A stretch of DNA of 58,082 bases from Diplocarpon mali (GCA_024741835.1 JAENRP010000283.1:1-58082); one strand, 5' to 3'; positions 32,121-45,059 are shown, counted from the first letter of the stretch. Notes: generated by a model from the letters alone, not told the origin. Made by a program: numbers and translations.

Positions 32121-34460
32121 TAATACTTGAATATCGTTGATATAAAATACTATAAAGACTATACGATCCTTTATTATAAAAATATAAGGCTCCTCGCCTA
32201 ATGGCTTAAGTTGAAGGCCTTTAAGCGTTCCTACGAAGTTCCTATACTATAGCGCTAAAGAGTCTTTCAACCTATAGAGCGCGCGATCCAATTCTACTAC
32301 TATACTAGGGCGCTTAAAGCCATTTAATAGGAAGTATATGACTAGAGCACTCCTTAGGTCTTTAGGAGCGTTAATGAATATATTAATAATATCGAACTAC
32401 TTTACTTTTATATTAAAATATATAGTAAGCGCTATTAGTACTTTAAAAGACCTTGCTATAAGCGTAGCTATATAAGTTGAGAAAATTAAAGCTTTATTTT
32501 AAAGATCCCCTTGCATAACTAGCTATAATTAGTACTTTAAAAGCTTACTAGAGCTATTAACCTTATAGGTAAAAACCTATTTTAATAGTATTAGCAAAGG
32601 CTTTAAGTAATCCCTTTGCATAATTTTCTAGCAACTTTAAGATTCTAAATTCCTAATCTCCTAGCGCCCTCCTTCCTTAAATCGTTTACTAAAAGGGTGC
32701 TTCTTTAAGTCTAGCCATCCTTTCAAAGGCTTCGGCAGAGAGCCTTAGTACTATAGGCGATTAAGAGACTGCGCTCTATCCTTTGCCTAATTATTAACTA
32801 TAGCTTTAATAACTATATAAACTATCAAATAGTCCTTCTTATCCTCCCTTATCTATTCGTTCGCTTAAAAGGTCGATATAAACTCTTGCGCATATAAGGA
32901 GTAGGGTAAATTAATATTACTTTAAAAGAGTATATGCTCTAAAGCAGTAGTATATACTTTTAAAGTCTTTTATTACTTAATGCTTAAGCGTCTTATCCTC
33001 TTTTGCCTAAGAAGAGAGAGTTCCTCTTTACGCTTTTCTTTATAAGTCTTTTCCTTTATTTTTATTATTACTAAAGGTTCCTTTAAGAGTCTAGGTAGCT
33101 TTATCTCCTAAGCTTATAGTCTTTAAGCTAGTATTATAACTTAAGATATTATATTATTAAGGCCTACTCCTTTTATTAAATTGCTTTTTATAAGACTATT
33201 AAAGCTCCTCTTAGATCTTAGTAGTAATACCTCTAGCCTTTTACTAGAGTTTACTAAGGCCTGCCTTTATAATTGAAAACTCTATCTTAAAGCCCTTAAG
33301 CTATCTCTATTCTTATATAAAATAGTAGCTAAAGATCTACCGATCGCCTTATAAAACTCGTCTTTAAAGACTCCTTTAGAATTATCTATAGTTCCTTCTT
33401 TAATAGGGCCTTTATAGGGAATCATTACCCCTAAGCTCTAGTCGCTATTTGCCTTCTTAAAGATTGGCGAAGTGGCTTTTAGTTCGCTTGCTTTTACCCT
33501 TGAGTTTCTAAGCAGGTCTTTCGGATTTGGATTTAAGTTAAGGCCTTTTATATCATTAGTTAAAGGCTATAGAGCAGCGTTAGTCTATAATGCAGGCTCT
33601 TCTTATATAGTAGCTTCTTTTATAGCGATTGCGTTCAGCCTTATAATAAGCTCTGATTCCTTGAAAATGCCTTTGAACTCAGCGTCCTAAGCTCCTTCTC
33701 CCTTTCTAATTAATTAAAGGGTTATTTCAAGTTCCTAGTATAATATAGGGTTTGCGCGCTTAGCTTTTGGACTATAGAAGAGAGACTTATCGAATTCGAT
33801 ATTATAAGTCGTTATTACTCGCTAGAGTATAAGAACTTAGATTTTATAAACATTAAAGGTAATATATCTAATTAAATAACCTAAGTGCCTTTGTAATTCA
33901 ATTTTAAAGGTTTAGCAATCCCTCCCTGCCTCCTTCTCTTTAATTAAAGGGTATACGTAAGCGCTATATATATAAATGCGACTCTAGTTAAGCTTTAAGT
34001 TTACTATTATCTACTTAATAAGTAGCGGCTTATAAAATCGAAAATACTACTTAAACCAACTATAGAAAGCCTCGCTTAATAAGATCATTTTCTTCTTAGT
34101 AAGTAGGGAGATGTTATAAAGGTATATAGCAGCCTTTATAACCTTTGGCTAAAGGCTTATTAAAAGCCTGGCGTAGATCCTTATTTTAATAGAGCGTTTA
34201 ATCAACTCCCTTCCTACTTCGCGCCTCTATTGGATTAGTATATATAAGTAGGAGTAAGCTCCAAATCAATTCCCTCCTCTTTTACCTATCTTTAGTACTT
34301 TATAAAAGAGTCTTCCTTTAAGGAGATTATTAAAATGTTATTATCTTGCCTAATCTTGCAAATAAAGAGCCTATATTAGCATTTCACTTATGCTTTAAAG
34401 GCCTAAAGGACCTTTATAACTATATCTTTGCCCTTTAATCTTAGTAGGAACGTCTAAAGT
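32121..34460 (-). pseudogene. F outer integrase-RT remnant
   Basis: Minus-strand segment between the A3 and F inner insertions. The RT box F-Y-I-N-D-I lies at about 32125-32150. RT fingers are at about 32560-32640, the long lysine/serine-rich linker at about 32900-33700, the post-integrase Y-R-I-x-V-x-I-L segment at about 33800-33850, and integrase core residues including the T-P-T-Y-x-x-Q-P-N-type segment at about 34220-34260. It matches 37080-39427 of F inner base for base apart from RIP-type differences. F inner is inserted at 34461. Confidence 0.8.
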
Positions 34461-34658
34461 TGTGGTGCGGTCGGCTGGAGGGCCTTTATTAGGTCGCTTA
34501 GGAGGCTCGCAGAAGTAGGAGAAGATGATTAATTGTATTATTATCTAGTGTATATATGGTAAGGAGACTTCGGAAAGAAAAGGGAGAGTCTATAACTTAG
34601 CAGGAGTTATATAGAGGGTCTTTAGAATAAGTGGAGACTTTGCCTATTCTATATAATA
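34461..34658 (-). repeat. LTR F, 3' LTR of F inner
   Basis: 198 bp, TGTGGTGCGGTCGGC at the outer edge and ATTCTATATAATA at the inner edge. It shares CAGAAGTAGGAGAAG and the longer TTAGCAGGAGT form with 41860-42057. Confidence 0.9.
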
Positions 34659-34734
34659 TACCCCTTAGTTAGGCGATGCTCTTAGAATTGCTTAGCTATA
34701 TAGATAAAATAAAAGAAAGAATAGCAGTTGTAAG

Positions 34735-36040
34735 GAAAAGAGGCTTTATCTTATATGCTACTCCTTTAAAGGTTGTTCCTTTTAAAATGAGAAAGGTTGC
34801 TATAAGTAATAAGCGCGCTTAGGAATCTTCGCGATTCTACGCTAGTGCTCTATTAGGCTTTTTATAAAGTATTTCTATCGCAGAGGTTCTCCTTTCCTTC
34901 TTTTAAAAACAACCCTCCTTTATTATTTAAAAATATCGTTTTTATACTAATAATTTTTAAATATAGAAGGAACTCCCGCTTATTATAGCCTTAGCTGCCC
35001 TTATAAAGTAAGACCCTTAAAGTCCTTATACCCTGCGTTATACTAACTTTGCACTAGGTTGCTAGCGCTCCTTTAAGAGTTGCAACCTTAGTGCGATTGT
35101 CTTAGCGCCTGTTAAGTAATAAGCCGCTGCCGCTATCGCCCTTGCTACTGCTACTGCTCCTGCCGCTGCTACTGCTACTTAAGAGCCCTGCTCCTACTGC
35201 GCGCCATATGCCTAAGCCTATAATAAAGCGCGATAACGCATGCATGCGTTATATCGCATATAAGAGTACTAGCAATCTCGATTATTAGTGCTTTAATAGC
35301 ACCTTTAGTACGCATTGCATTTATTATATAGTACTAAGCAATAGCTACTAGTAGGCTAGCAGACCTCTCCTTGCCTCTTAAGAGGCTATTATATCAGCCT
35401 ACGCCTGCGGTGCCTTTAAAGAGGAGGTAGCACTACTGCTTAATATAGTAAAGGGTGCGCTTTAGAGCTTTTATAATACATTTATTAAGTCTTATTAAGT
35501 TTTAGGCTAATTTTAAAAGATAAGAGCGATCGGACCTTAGTGCTAAAAGGGCCTGCTACTTTTATAAGTAATAGTATTGCTGCCTCCCTTGCTCCTAATA
35601 TACTATTCCCGTTTGCTCTTAGCCCCTTTAGCTTAGACCCGTTTGCCCCTATCGCTGCTGCCGCTCCTGTCCCTTTTACCTTTGCTATTATAGCTGTTAC
35701 TATAGTCTTCCTATTTATCTCCCCGGCCCTTGCTATCGCCGCGCCTATCCTCGCCGCCGCCCTTGCCGCCCTTGCTCCTATTGCCTCTGCCGCACCTCCT
35801 GCCTTTACCCCTGCTATTGCTAATATATTTGCTAATAGGCCTTTGGCCGAGGGAGTGCTAATAGGCCTCTCTTAGGAAGAGATCTATATAGAGCTCTTAG
35901 CTATAGTATTTTAGCTCTTAGCCCTAGCTAAGAGAATTTAAGAGAGGGTTGCACCTTATAATAGCAGCTTAGGAACGTTACCTATTCTATATTTTTAGAA
36001 AAGGAGAAGCTTTTATAGTGCGCTTTATAAGAGAAAATAA
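34735..36040 (+). other. GC-richer block of F inner, possible antisense frame
   Basis: Counterpart of 23590-24876. The plus-strand frame ends with a TAA at 36038-36040. Its core 35540-35875 is open for 111 codons and rich in Ala, Pro and Leu. The last part (A-I-A-N-I-F-A-N-R-P-L-A-E-G-V-L) is closely similar to F outer, with third-position changes among the differences. The minus-strand frame across the core is open too (Ala/Gly/Ile-rich). The stop falls close to where pol ends on the other strand. Function unknown. Confidence 0.35.
35444..35472 (+). promoter_or_regulatory. TATA-like conserved block in F inner
   Basis: TATAGTAAAGGGTGCGC followed by TTTAGAGCTTTT. Same position as 24304 in F outer and 9621 in element D. 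Confidence 0.28.
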
Positions 36041-39000
36041 ATGAATATAACTATAAAAGAGTAGGAGCTTATAAGTATAAGTTTCTTAGTAATAAGTGAC
36101 TACTTGCTAATAAGTGCAAGTTGCTAAACAATTGTTTAAAAGCTCTAGAGGTTTAATAAATAAATAAAGCTCTTAAACTTCTAATAGTCTAGGTTCTTAG
36201 TAAGCCTATTTGCGTATATCTCCTTAGTAAGGAGGTAGATTATTTAAAAGCTTCCTCTTTAGTACTCTTAATAGATTTATATATTACTGATTTCGATATA
36301 TTAAAGGCTTATCTTAATCTTCTTATTCTTTATAATAATTAGCCGAATCGTCTATTAATTATTATAATATATATTCTATTTAAAGAGAGAGTCTATGCGA
36401 ATCTCTTTAAAGAGGCGTTTTATAGCTATTATCTCTTTTATAATAGAAACTATACTATAGAGTTTTGCTTTAGTAAAGGAGAGTATGATAGTTGCTTAGC
36501 GATTTGCTTTTTAAATAATCGGTCCTTTAAATAGGAAGAAGATATATCCTTAAGAGGATCTGCAAGTCTTTCGATTATCTTTAAAAGAAGTATTTAAATA
36601 CGCGACCAATTGGTATTCCTTAGCCTTAAAGCTATAGGCAATTCTTAAGAAGTGCGTACTATATAAGTATTAAAGCGTTTAGTCTGCGGTTAAGAGGTGC
36701 TTAAAGCTTGGATTAGTTAAGAAGAAAGACAGTTAGGAGGCTACGAATATAATATCTAAGCGTATTATAATCGCTATATAAAGAATAGAGCCTATTTTCT
36801 CTTAGTACTCCTTTACCTTTTTTAAGGAAGCTTACCCTAAGTTCTTAATAAACTCCTTCTTTAGTAGTAGAGTACTAGGCACTCTCCTTATATTAGTTCT
36901 AAACTTTTAAGCAATCTTCTTAATATAGGTATTATAAATTAAAGAGATCCTCTTTGCCTTTCTATTTTAAATAATCTTTACTTTAAGGAACTAGGAGATA
37001 TCTCTTATAATAGTAAGCTTATATACCCTCTTTAGGTCTTTAATTAGATAAGTCGCCTAATTTAAGTTAAAGGCCTTATATAATACTTAAATATCGTTGA
37101 TATAAAACGCTATAAAGACTATGCAATCCTTTATTATAAAAATACAAGGCTCTTCGCCTAATAGCTTAAGTTAAAGGCCCTTAAGCGTTCTTGCGAAGTT
37201 CCTATACTATAGCGCCAGAGAGTCTTTTAGCCTATAGAGCGCGCGGTCCAGTTCTACTACTATATTAGGGCGCTTAAAGCCATTTAATAGGAAGCATATG
37301 ACTAGAGTACTCCTTAGGTCTTTAGGAGCATTGACGAATGTATTAATAATATCAAACTACTTTACTTTTATATCGAAGTATATAGTAAGTGCTATTAGTA
37401 CTTTAAAAGACCTTGCTATAAGCGTAGCTATATAGGTTAAGAAAATTAAAGCTTCGTCTTAAAGATCCCTTTATATAATTAGCTATAATCAGCACTTTAG
37501 AAGCTTGCTAAAGCTATTAACCTTATAGGTAAAAACCCATTTCAATAGTATCGGCAAAGGCTTTAAGTAGTCCTTTTGCATAATTCTCTAGCAACTTTGA
37601 GATTCTAAATTCCTAATCTCCTAATGCCTTCCTTCTTTAAATTATTTACTAAAAGGGTACTTCTTTAAATTTAACTATCCTTTTAAAGGCTTTAGCAAAG
37701 AGCCTTAGTACTATAAGCAGTTAAAAGACTGCGCTCTATCCTTTGCCTAACTATTAATTATAGCTTTAATAATTATATAAACTATTAAATAGTCCTTCCT
37801 ATCCTCCCTTATTTATTTATTCGCTTAAAAGGTTAATATAAACTCTTGCGTATATAAAGAGTAAGGTAAATTAATATTACTTTAAAAGAGCATATACTTT
37901 AGAGCAGTAGCGTATACTTTTGAAGTCTCCTATTGCTTAACGCTTAAGCGTCTTATCCTCTTTTACTTAAGAAGAAGGAGTTCCTCCTTACGCTTTTCTC
38001 TATAGGTCTCTTCTTCTATTTTTATTATTATTAAAGGTTCCTTTAGGAGTCTAGGTAGCTTTATCTCCTAAGCCTATAGTCTTTAAGTTAGTATTATAAC
38101 TTAAGGTATTATATTATTAAAGCCTACTCCTTTTACTAGGTCGCTTTTTATAAGACTATTAGAGCTCCTTTTAAATCTTAGTAGTAGTACCTTTAGCCTT
38201 TTACTAAAGTTTACTAAGGCCTGCCTTTATAATTGAAGACTCTATCTTAAAGTCCTTAAGCTATCTTTATTCTTATATAGAATAGCGGCTAAAGATCTGC
38301 CGATCGCCTTATAGAACTTATCTTTAAAGACTCCTTTAAAGTCGTCTATAGTTCCTTCTTTAATAGGGCCTTTATAAGGAATCATTACCCTTAAGCTTTA
38401 ATTGCTATTTGCCTTCTTAAAGACTGGCGAAGTGGCTTTTAGTTTGCTTGCTTCTACCTTTAAGTTTCTAAGCGGGTCTCTTAAAGAATTTGGATTTAAG
38501 TTAAGGCCTTTTATATTATTAGTTAGAGGCTATAGAGCAGCGTTAGTCTATAATATAGGCTCTTCTTATATAGCGGCTTCTTTTATAGCAATTGCGTTCA
38601 GCCTTGCGATAAGCTCCGATTCTTCGAAAATGCCTTCGAACTTAGCGTCTTAAGCTCCTTCTTCCTCTTTAATTAATTAAAGGGTTGTCTTAAGTTCTTA
38701 ATATAATATAGGATTTACGCGCTTAGCTTCTAGACTATAGAAGAGAGACTTATCGAATTTGATATTACAAATTATTATTACTTGCTAAAGTATAAGAACC
38801 CAGATTCTATAAATATTAAAGGTAATATATCTAATTAAGTAACCTAGGTACCTTTATAATTTAATTTTAAAGGTTCGGCGGTCCCTCCTTGCCTCCTTCT
38901 CTTTAATTAAAGGGTATACGCAAGCGCTATATATATAAACGCGACTTTAATTAGGCTTTAAGCTTACTATTATTTGCTTAATAAGCAGCAGCTTATAAAA

Positions 39001-39560
39001 TCGAAAATACTGCTTAAACTAATTATAAAAAGCCTCATTTAATAAGATCATCTTCTTCCTAGCGAGTAAAGAGATATTATAAAGATATATAATAGCCTTT
39101 ATAACCTTTGGCTAAAGGCTCGCTAGAAGCCTGGCGTAAATCCTTATTTTAATAAAGCGTTTAATCAACTCCCTTTTTACTTACTCTACGCCTTTATTAG
39201 GTTGGTATATATAAGTAGGAGTAAGCTTTAAATCAATTCCCTCCTCTTTTACCTATCTTTAGTACTTTATAAGAGAGTCTTTCCTTAAGGAGATTATTAA
39301 AGTATTATTATCTTGCCTGATTTTATAAATAGAAAGCCTATATTAGCGTTTTACCTATGCTTTAAAGGCCTAAAGGACCTTTATAACTATATCTCTATCC
39401 TTTAATCTTAATAGAAACGTCTAAAGTATACCGCTATACTTATCCTTAATTAAAAGAACTTATAAGTAACTATTATATAAGTTATTTAAAAAGTTAAAGA
39501 GATCTTAGGAGATCCTAAAGAAGGGCTTTAAAGATCGGTTTTTAAAGGTAGCGCAAGAAA
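36041..39560 (-). pseudogene. F inner pol remnant (IN, RT, RNase H)
   Basis: Continuous minus-strand F polyprotein. Integrase contains I-K-D-K-Y-S-G near 39410-39450, E-E-G-I-D-L-K-L-T-P-T-Y at about 39190-39250 (T-P-T-Y/H-x-x-Q-P-N is typical of Copia integrase), N-E-A-F-Y-N-W near 39010, and Y-R-I-x-V near 38800. A long charged linker spans about 37900-38700. RT carries F-Y-I-N-D-I at about 37090-37115 (YVDD with the first Asp changed). RNase H ends near 36100-36180 with K-F-K-S-F-I-Y-L-L-N-L. The frame shows TAA/TAG but no clear frameshift. Confidence 0.83.
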
Positions 39561-41849
39561 TAACTTACTTAGCAGACGCTACTATATATATAAGGCACTT
39601 TAGCCTTTGTATTCCCTTGATCTTTACTCCCTTAGTGCACTTAACTAGCGCTTAAAGAGCCTTTGCGCCTAGGTAGCTAGCGTAAAGGTGCTAAGTATAC
39701 GCGTTATCATCCTATATCCTAATAGGTATATAGCTAGATTAGAACCTATTATAAAGCGTCGTCTTAGCTATAGGAAACGCTATTAAAGTAAAGAAGTCAT
39801 ATTAAAGTATATTTAAGAGATTTAAATAGTTAATAGGCTTATATTTAAAGAAAATGAGATTATAGCAACGCTTTAATTAAGCTCGCTTTATAGAATCTCT
39901 AATGCTCTTAGAGCGCAAAGTAAGGTTTATTCTAAAGTACTAAAAGCCCTTATCTGCAAGGAGCCTCTCTAAGATAATATTAGTAGTAAACTCCTTTATA
40001 ATAGCAATATTGCAAAGCGTTATCCTTATAAGAGAGCTATTATACTATAGAAGAGAGTCTGCTATATATCTATTACCTCTTTTAATAATTAAGAGCCTTA
40101 AGGTACCTGCTTTAATATATTGCTATAAGTCGCCAGAAGGCTTAAAGGTGCCTATAATAAGTAAATCCTTTAAATTAATAATATAAGTAACCGCGTAATT
40201 GTTAAGGAGCGTATTTAAGGAGAGCGGGTAACATTCTAGCTTAAAAAGGTAGTAGATATTAAACGATTCTTTAAAAGCATTAAAGGCAAAGGGATCTATT
40301 ATTATAAAGACTGGTAAATTCTCCCTTTTGCCTGAACTATCCTCTTTAAAGGCTAAAGCCTTTCCCTTGAATTTGTCGATCGCTATTACTATAATATCAT
40401 TCTCCTTAAGCTATGCTTAAAGACCTTTAAACTAGTCTCTTGCGTTTAATGCCTTTTGTATTTGTAGGACCTCCTTTTGCAAAGGGAGAACCTTTATATT
40501 TTCTTTATACCTATCTATAGCATATAATAGTTTCCGATAGTCCTAAGGCTTCTAATAGTGATTTTTAAAGCCTTTATAAGGGCACTTAGGCCTGATCTCC
40601 CTTCTAAAGCTTATAAAGCGATTTCGGGAGCTGCTTGCTAGAGCCTGCAAAGGGGTTTCGGCATCTAGGAGAGACTCTTAAGTAGTAAAAACTGCTAGCC
40701 CTTTATTATTAATTGCTCTATTAGATTTAATGCCTACTAGGGCGCGGCTTAGCTGCATTAGGTTATGCTTATATAGGGTTCCTATCTGCTTATTAGTAAT
40801 AATTTCCTCCTTTAAGCGAGTCGCCTAACTCGAATTAATCTTTACTATAACTAAGTCTAAAAAGTCAATAACTCCCAGTCTCCTTTTAATCTTAAGGAGA
40901 TTATATTATTCTGCTAGGCGATACGCCTCCTACTACTCCTAGATCTACTATTAAGTATTAGTTCTCTTAGTTTTACCTTAGCGTAATATGTCGCAGTATT
41001 AGAGCCTTGTCTAAGACTGAATAGCCTTATTAGAAGGCGTAATATTACGCTTTAAAATGGATACTAGGCCTTAGAATAAGAGTTACTAGTTTACTAAATT
41101 AGTATATAAGTCGTTAGTAGTAGTTCTACTTATAGGAGTATCTCTATTAAGTATTAAGAAGGAGAGCTTCTTAGCTTGGATTTATACTTAAGCTATTATA
41201 GAAGCTAAGAGCGTTCTATCGACGGTCTTAGAGACCTATTTTAAAAGTAGTTCGTAGTATTTGCATTAGGTCTTTTAAGTCTCTTTGCACATATAGTACT
41301 CCTTTATTAGGATTTTATATTTATCCTTAATATCCTTATAAGAAGCCTATAGAAGAGGAGCCTTTAATAGGTCTCCTAAGGGAAAGCGGGCGTAAATCTA
41401 TTTAGATAGAGTCACTATATACTTTTTATATAACCTTGCGTATACTACGCAGAGGTTAGCCATTTCCAATTCCTTAAGCTCTTATATAAAGGGAGCTTAA
41501 GGCTCAGTCTTTATAATTGATTTAAATAGGAGTCTCAGATCGGTAAAAATGGTGATATTATAGAGCTTAGCGAAGAATATATATTTACTAAACTACTTCA
41601 CTTAAGAGGCAGAAGTATTAAGGCGAGGCTCGGAGATGCTTAAAGAGTTAAATATATTAAATAGAGTCTAATAAAAAGGTTAGGTATATAAATAAAGTTT
41701 GCAAATAAGGTTCAATCAGAAAATAGAGATTTGTTAATTAAAAATAAAGGTCCTTTAAGTAGTTATAAATATTCGAAAAGTCGGTCAAAAGCTTAAAGGG
41801 CCCTTTAGCCGGTTGCATATAAAGAAAAAGTATATTAAAGTGCTTATAG
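39561..41849 (-). pseudogene. F inner gag-protease remnant
   Basis: Minus-strand Gag begins near 41650 (F-E-P-R-L-N-T-S-A-S, then K-Q-F-S-K-Y-I-F-F-A). Helical Gag segments follow (A-R-F-P-L-G-D-L-L-K-A-P near 41370-41400). A protease-like stretch (P-V-F-I-I-I-D-P-F-A-F-N-A-F near 40260-40320, then G-T-L-R-L-L-I-I-K) lies ahead of pre-integrase, whose K-G-V-K-I-K-G-I segment is near 39600-39630. No zinc knuckle was clear. The protease D-S-G motif is not certain. Duplicate region: 42063-44488. Confidence 0.65.
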
Positions 41850-41859
41850 GGCTTATAAC
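41849..41859 (-). promoter_or_regulatory. F inner primer-binding site
   Basis: The minus strand reads GTTATAAGCCC directly inside the 5' LTR. This is GTTATGAGCCC (initiator-Met anticodon arm complement) with one RIP-type change. Confidence 0.55.
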
Positions 41860-42057
41860 TATAGTACGGTCAGCTAAAGGGCCTTCATTAGGTCGCTTAA
41901 GAGGCTTGCAGAAGTAGGAGAAGATGATTGATTATATTATTATTTAATATATATATAGTAAGGAGACTTCGGAAAGAAAAGGGAGAGTCTATGACTTAGC
42001 AGGAGTCACGTAGAGGGTCTCCAGAATAAGTGGAGACTCCGCCCATTCTGCACGACA
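41860..42057 (-). repeat. LTR F, 5' LTR of F inner
   Basis: 198 bp. Inner edge TATAGTACGGTCAGC is mutated. Outer edge CATTCTGCACGACA is intact. Followed by the AAAGT duplication. Confidence 0.9.
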
Positions 42058-42062
42058 AAAGT

Positions 42063-44487
42063 ATACTACTATACTCGTTCTTAATTAAAAGAACTTATAA
42101 GTAACTATTATATAAGTTATTTAAAAAGTTAAAGAGATCCTAGGAGATCTTAAAGAAGGGCCTTAAAGATCAGTTCTTAAAGGTAGTATAAGAAATAACT
42201 TGCTTAGCAGACGCTACTGCGCATATAAGGCACTTTAGCCTTTGTATTCCCTTAATCTTTACTCCCTTAGCGCACTTGACTAGCGCTTAAAGAGCCTTTA
42301 TGCCTAGGTAGCTAGCGCAAAGGTACTAAGTATACGCATTATCATCCTATACCTTAGTAGGTATATAGCTAGACTAAAACCTATTATAGAGCGTCGTCTT
42401 AGCTATAGGAAACGCTATTAAGGTAGAGAAGTTATATTAAAGCATATTTAGGAGATTTAAATAATTAATAGACTTATATTTAAAGAAAACGAGATTATAG
42501 TAATGCTTTAATTAAGCTTGCTTTATAGAGTCTCTAATACTCTTAAAGCGCAAAGTAAGGTCTACCTTAAAGTACTAAAAACCCTTATCTGCAAAGAGCC
42601 TTTTTAAGATAATATTAGTAGTAAACTCCTTTATAATAGCAATATTGCAAAGCGTTATCCCTATAGGAGAGCTATTATACTATAAAAGAGAGTCTGCTAT
42701 ATATCTATTACCTTTCCTAATAATTAAGAGTCTTAAGGTACCTGCTTTAATATATTGCTATAAGTCGCTAAAAGGCTTAAAGGTGCCTGCAATAAGTAAA
42801 TCCTTTGAATTAATAATATAAGTAATTATACAATTGTTAAGGAGTGTACTTAAAGAGAGCAGGTGGCGTTCTAGCTTAAAAAGGTAGTAGATATTGAATG
42901 ATTCTTTAAAAGCGTTAAAGGCAAAGGGATCTATTATTATAAAGACTAATAAATTCTTCCTTTTATTACTTAAACTATCCTCCCTAAAGGCTAAAGCCTT
43001 TCCTTTAAATTTATCAATCGCTATTACTATAATATCATTCTCCTTAAGCTATGCTTAAAGACCCTTGAACTAGTCTCTTGCGTTTAATGCCTTTTGTATT
43101 CGTAGGACCTCCTCTTATAAGGGGAGAACCTTTATATTTTCCTTACGCCTATCTATAGTATATAATAGTTTCCGATAGTCCTAGGGCTTCTAATAGTGAT
43201 TTTTAAAGCCTTTATAAGGGCACTTAGGCCTGATCTCCCTTTTAAAGCTTATAAAGCGATTTCAGGAGCTGCTTGCTAAAGCCTGCAAAGGGGTTTTAGC
43301 ATTTAAGAGAGACTCTTAAGTAGTAAAAACTGCTAGCCCTTTATTATCAATTGCTCTATTAGATTTAATGCCTACTAGGGCGCGGCTTAGCTATATTAGG
43401 TCGTATTTGTATAGGGTTCCTATCTACTTATTAGTAATGATTTCCTCCTTTAAGCAAGTCGCCTAACTCAGATTAATCTTTACTATAATTGAGTCTAAAA
43501 AGTTAATAACTCTTAATCTTCCTTTAATCTTAAGAAGACTATATTACTCTATTAAGTAATACGCCTCCTATTACTCCTAGATCTACTATTAAGTATTAGT
43601 TCTCCTAGTTTTGCCTTAGTATAGTATATTACAGTATTAAAGCCTTATCTAAGACTGGATAGCCTTATTAGAAGGCGCAATATTATACTTTAAAATAGAT
43701 ACTAGGCCTTAGAGTAAGAGTTGCTAGTTCACTAAATTAGCACATAGGTTATTAGTAGTAGTTCCACTTATAGGAGTATCTTTATTAGGTATTAAGGAGG
43801 AGAGCTTCTTAGCTTGGATTTATGCTTAAGCTATTATAAAAGCTAAAAGCGTTCTATCAACGGTCTTAGAGACCTATTTTAAAAGTAGTTTATAGTATTT
43901 GCATTAGGTCTTTCAAGTTTCCTTACGCATATGGTACTCCTTTATTAAGATTTTATATTTATCCTTAATATCCTTATAAGACGCCTATAAAGGAGGAGCT
44001 TTTGATAGATCTCCTAAGAGAAAGCGGGCGTAAATCTATTCGGATAGAGTCGCTATATACTCTTTATATAACCTCGCGTATACTATATAGAGGTTAGCCG
44101 TTTCTAATTCCTTAAGCTCTTATATAAAGGGAGCTTAAGGCTCAGTCTCTATAATTGACTTAAATAGGAGTCTCGGATTAGTAAAAATGGTAATATTATA
44201 GAGCTTAACGAAGAATATATATTTACTAAACTACTTCACTTAAGAGGCAAAGGTATTGAAGTAAGGCTTAGAGATACTTAAAGAGTTAGATATATTAAAT
44301 AGAATCTAATAAAAAAGGTTAGGTATATAAATAGAGTTTGCAAATAAGGTTCGATTAGAAAATAGAGATTTATTAATTGAAAATAAAGGTCCTTTAAGTT
44401 ATTATAAATACTCGAAAAGTCGGTTAGGAGCTTAAAGGGCCCTTTAGCCGGTTATATATAAAGAGAAAGCATATTAAAGTACTTATA
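42063..44487 (-). pseudogene. F outer gag-protease-preintegrase remnant
   Basis: Second copy of the F 5' coding region, homologous to 39428-41848 of F inner along its whole length, on the minus strand. Gag starts near 44280. The protease-like region lies near 42900-42960 and the pre-integrase segment near 42230-42280. The differences from F inner are mostly C/T and G/A. Confidence 0.65.
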
Positions 44488-44498
44488 GGGCTTATAAC
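44488..44498 (-). promoter_or_regulatory. F outer primer-binding site
   Basis: GTTATAAGCCC on the minus strand, next to the 5' LTR, identical to the site of F inner. Confidence 0.55.
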
Positions 44499-44695
44499 TA
44501 TAGTACGGTCGGCTGGAGGGCCTTTATTAGGTCGCTTAAGAGGCTTGCTAATATAGATGAAGATAATTGATTGTATTATTCTCTAGTATATATATAGTAA
44601 AGAGACTTCGGAAAGAAAAGGGAGAGTCTATGACTAAGCAGAGTCACGTGGAGGGTCTCCAGAATAAGTGGAGACTCCGCCCATTCTGCACGACA
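44499..44695 (-). repeat. LTR F, 5' LTR of F outer
   Basis: 197 bp with the mutated inner edge TATAGTACGG and the intact outer edge TTCTGCACGACA. It shares the CTAAGCAGAG one-base deletion with 23332-23528. Followed by the CTTAA duplication. Confidence 0.9.
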
Positions 44696-44819
44696 CTTAA
44701 GCTTAATAGGTTATAAGCCTTAGATAGACCGATAATAGATTATTAACTTTCTTTAGAAAGTACTTGCGCTGCAACTATTAATAGGAAGTTGAACGAGACT
44801 TATAGTAAGAGGTAAGCAA

Positions 44820-44960
44820 TTGGCGAATAAGAGGTATAATTCCCTATTTAGCCAACTTGTATTGCAAAAGGTGTGATTCCTTGCTCTATAACCCTTTAGT
44901 ACTATAAGAGGTATGATTCCTTGCTTTATTATATTTTATAAGAGGTATGATTTTTTATAT
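44820..44960 (+). repeat. Short direct repeats in the A leader
   Basis: About four copies of a unit with AAGAGGTATGATTCC(T)TGCTCTAT, spaced 30-40 bp, between primer-binding site and Gag of A4. The same array is present in A5 (46626-46770) and A7 (52013-52150), and inverted in A3 (31670-31805). Confidence 0.6.
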
Positions 44961-45059
44961 TATAGCTTAAAAACCCTTTTTAATAAGAGGACTTCCTCCC
45001 TATTTAATACTTCTATAATACCTGCTATTTAATTATTTTAACTTTTCAATAGAAGGAGT

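Larger units (their letters stand above)
34461..42057 (-). mobile_element. Complete Copia element F inner
   Basis: A full-length family F element of 7597 bp on the minus strand, inserted in another copy of the same family. Perfect target duplication AAAGT (34456-34460 and 42058-42062) and two 198-bp LTRs. It gives the uninterrupted F structure: Gag, protease and pre-integrase (about 39560-41850), integrase (about 38750-39560), linker, RT (about 37000-37700), RNase H (about 36050-36900), the GC-richer block (about 34735-36040) and the 3' LTR. Confidence 0.93.
23332..44695 (-). mobile_element. Copia element F outer (with nested A3 and F inner)
   Basis: A complete Copia element on the minus strand with 197-bp LTRs at both ends and target duplication CTTAA. 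It is split by A3 (25917-32115) and F inner (34461-42057). Its own pieces are 23332-25916, 32116-34460 and 42058-44695. From the 5' end it carries Gag/protease/pre-integrase (42063-44488), integrase to RT (32121-34460), RT end and RNase H (24877-25916), the GC-richer block (about 23590-24876) and the 3' LTR. Both LTRs share a 1-bp deletion (CTAAGCA) and CTAATATAGAT variants absent in F inner, confirming the pairing. Confidence 0.9.

Noticed and set aside
33472..33690. Plus-strand 72-codon frame (and 38402-38653)
   Set aside because: Both are antisense to the integrase-RT linker of family F, in homologous positions. No start context or domain was found.
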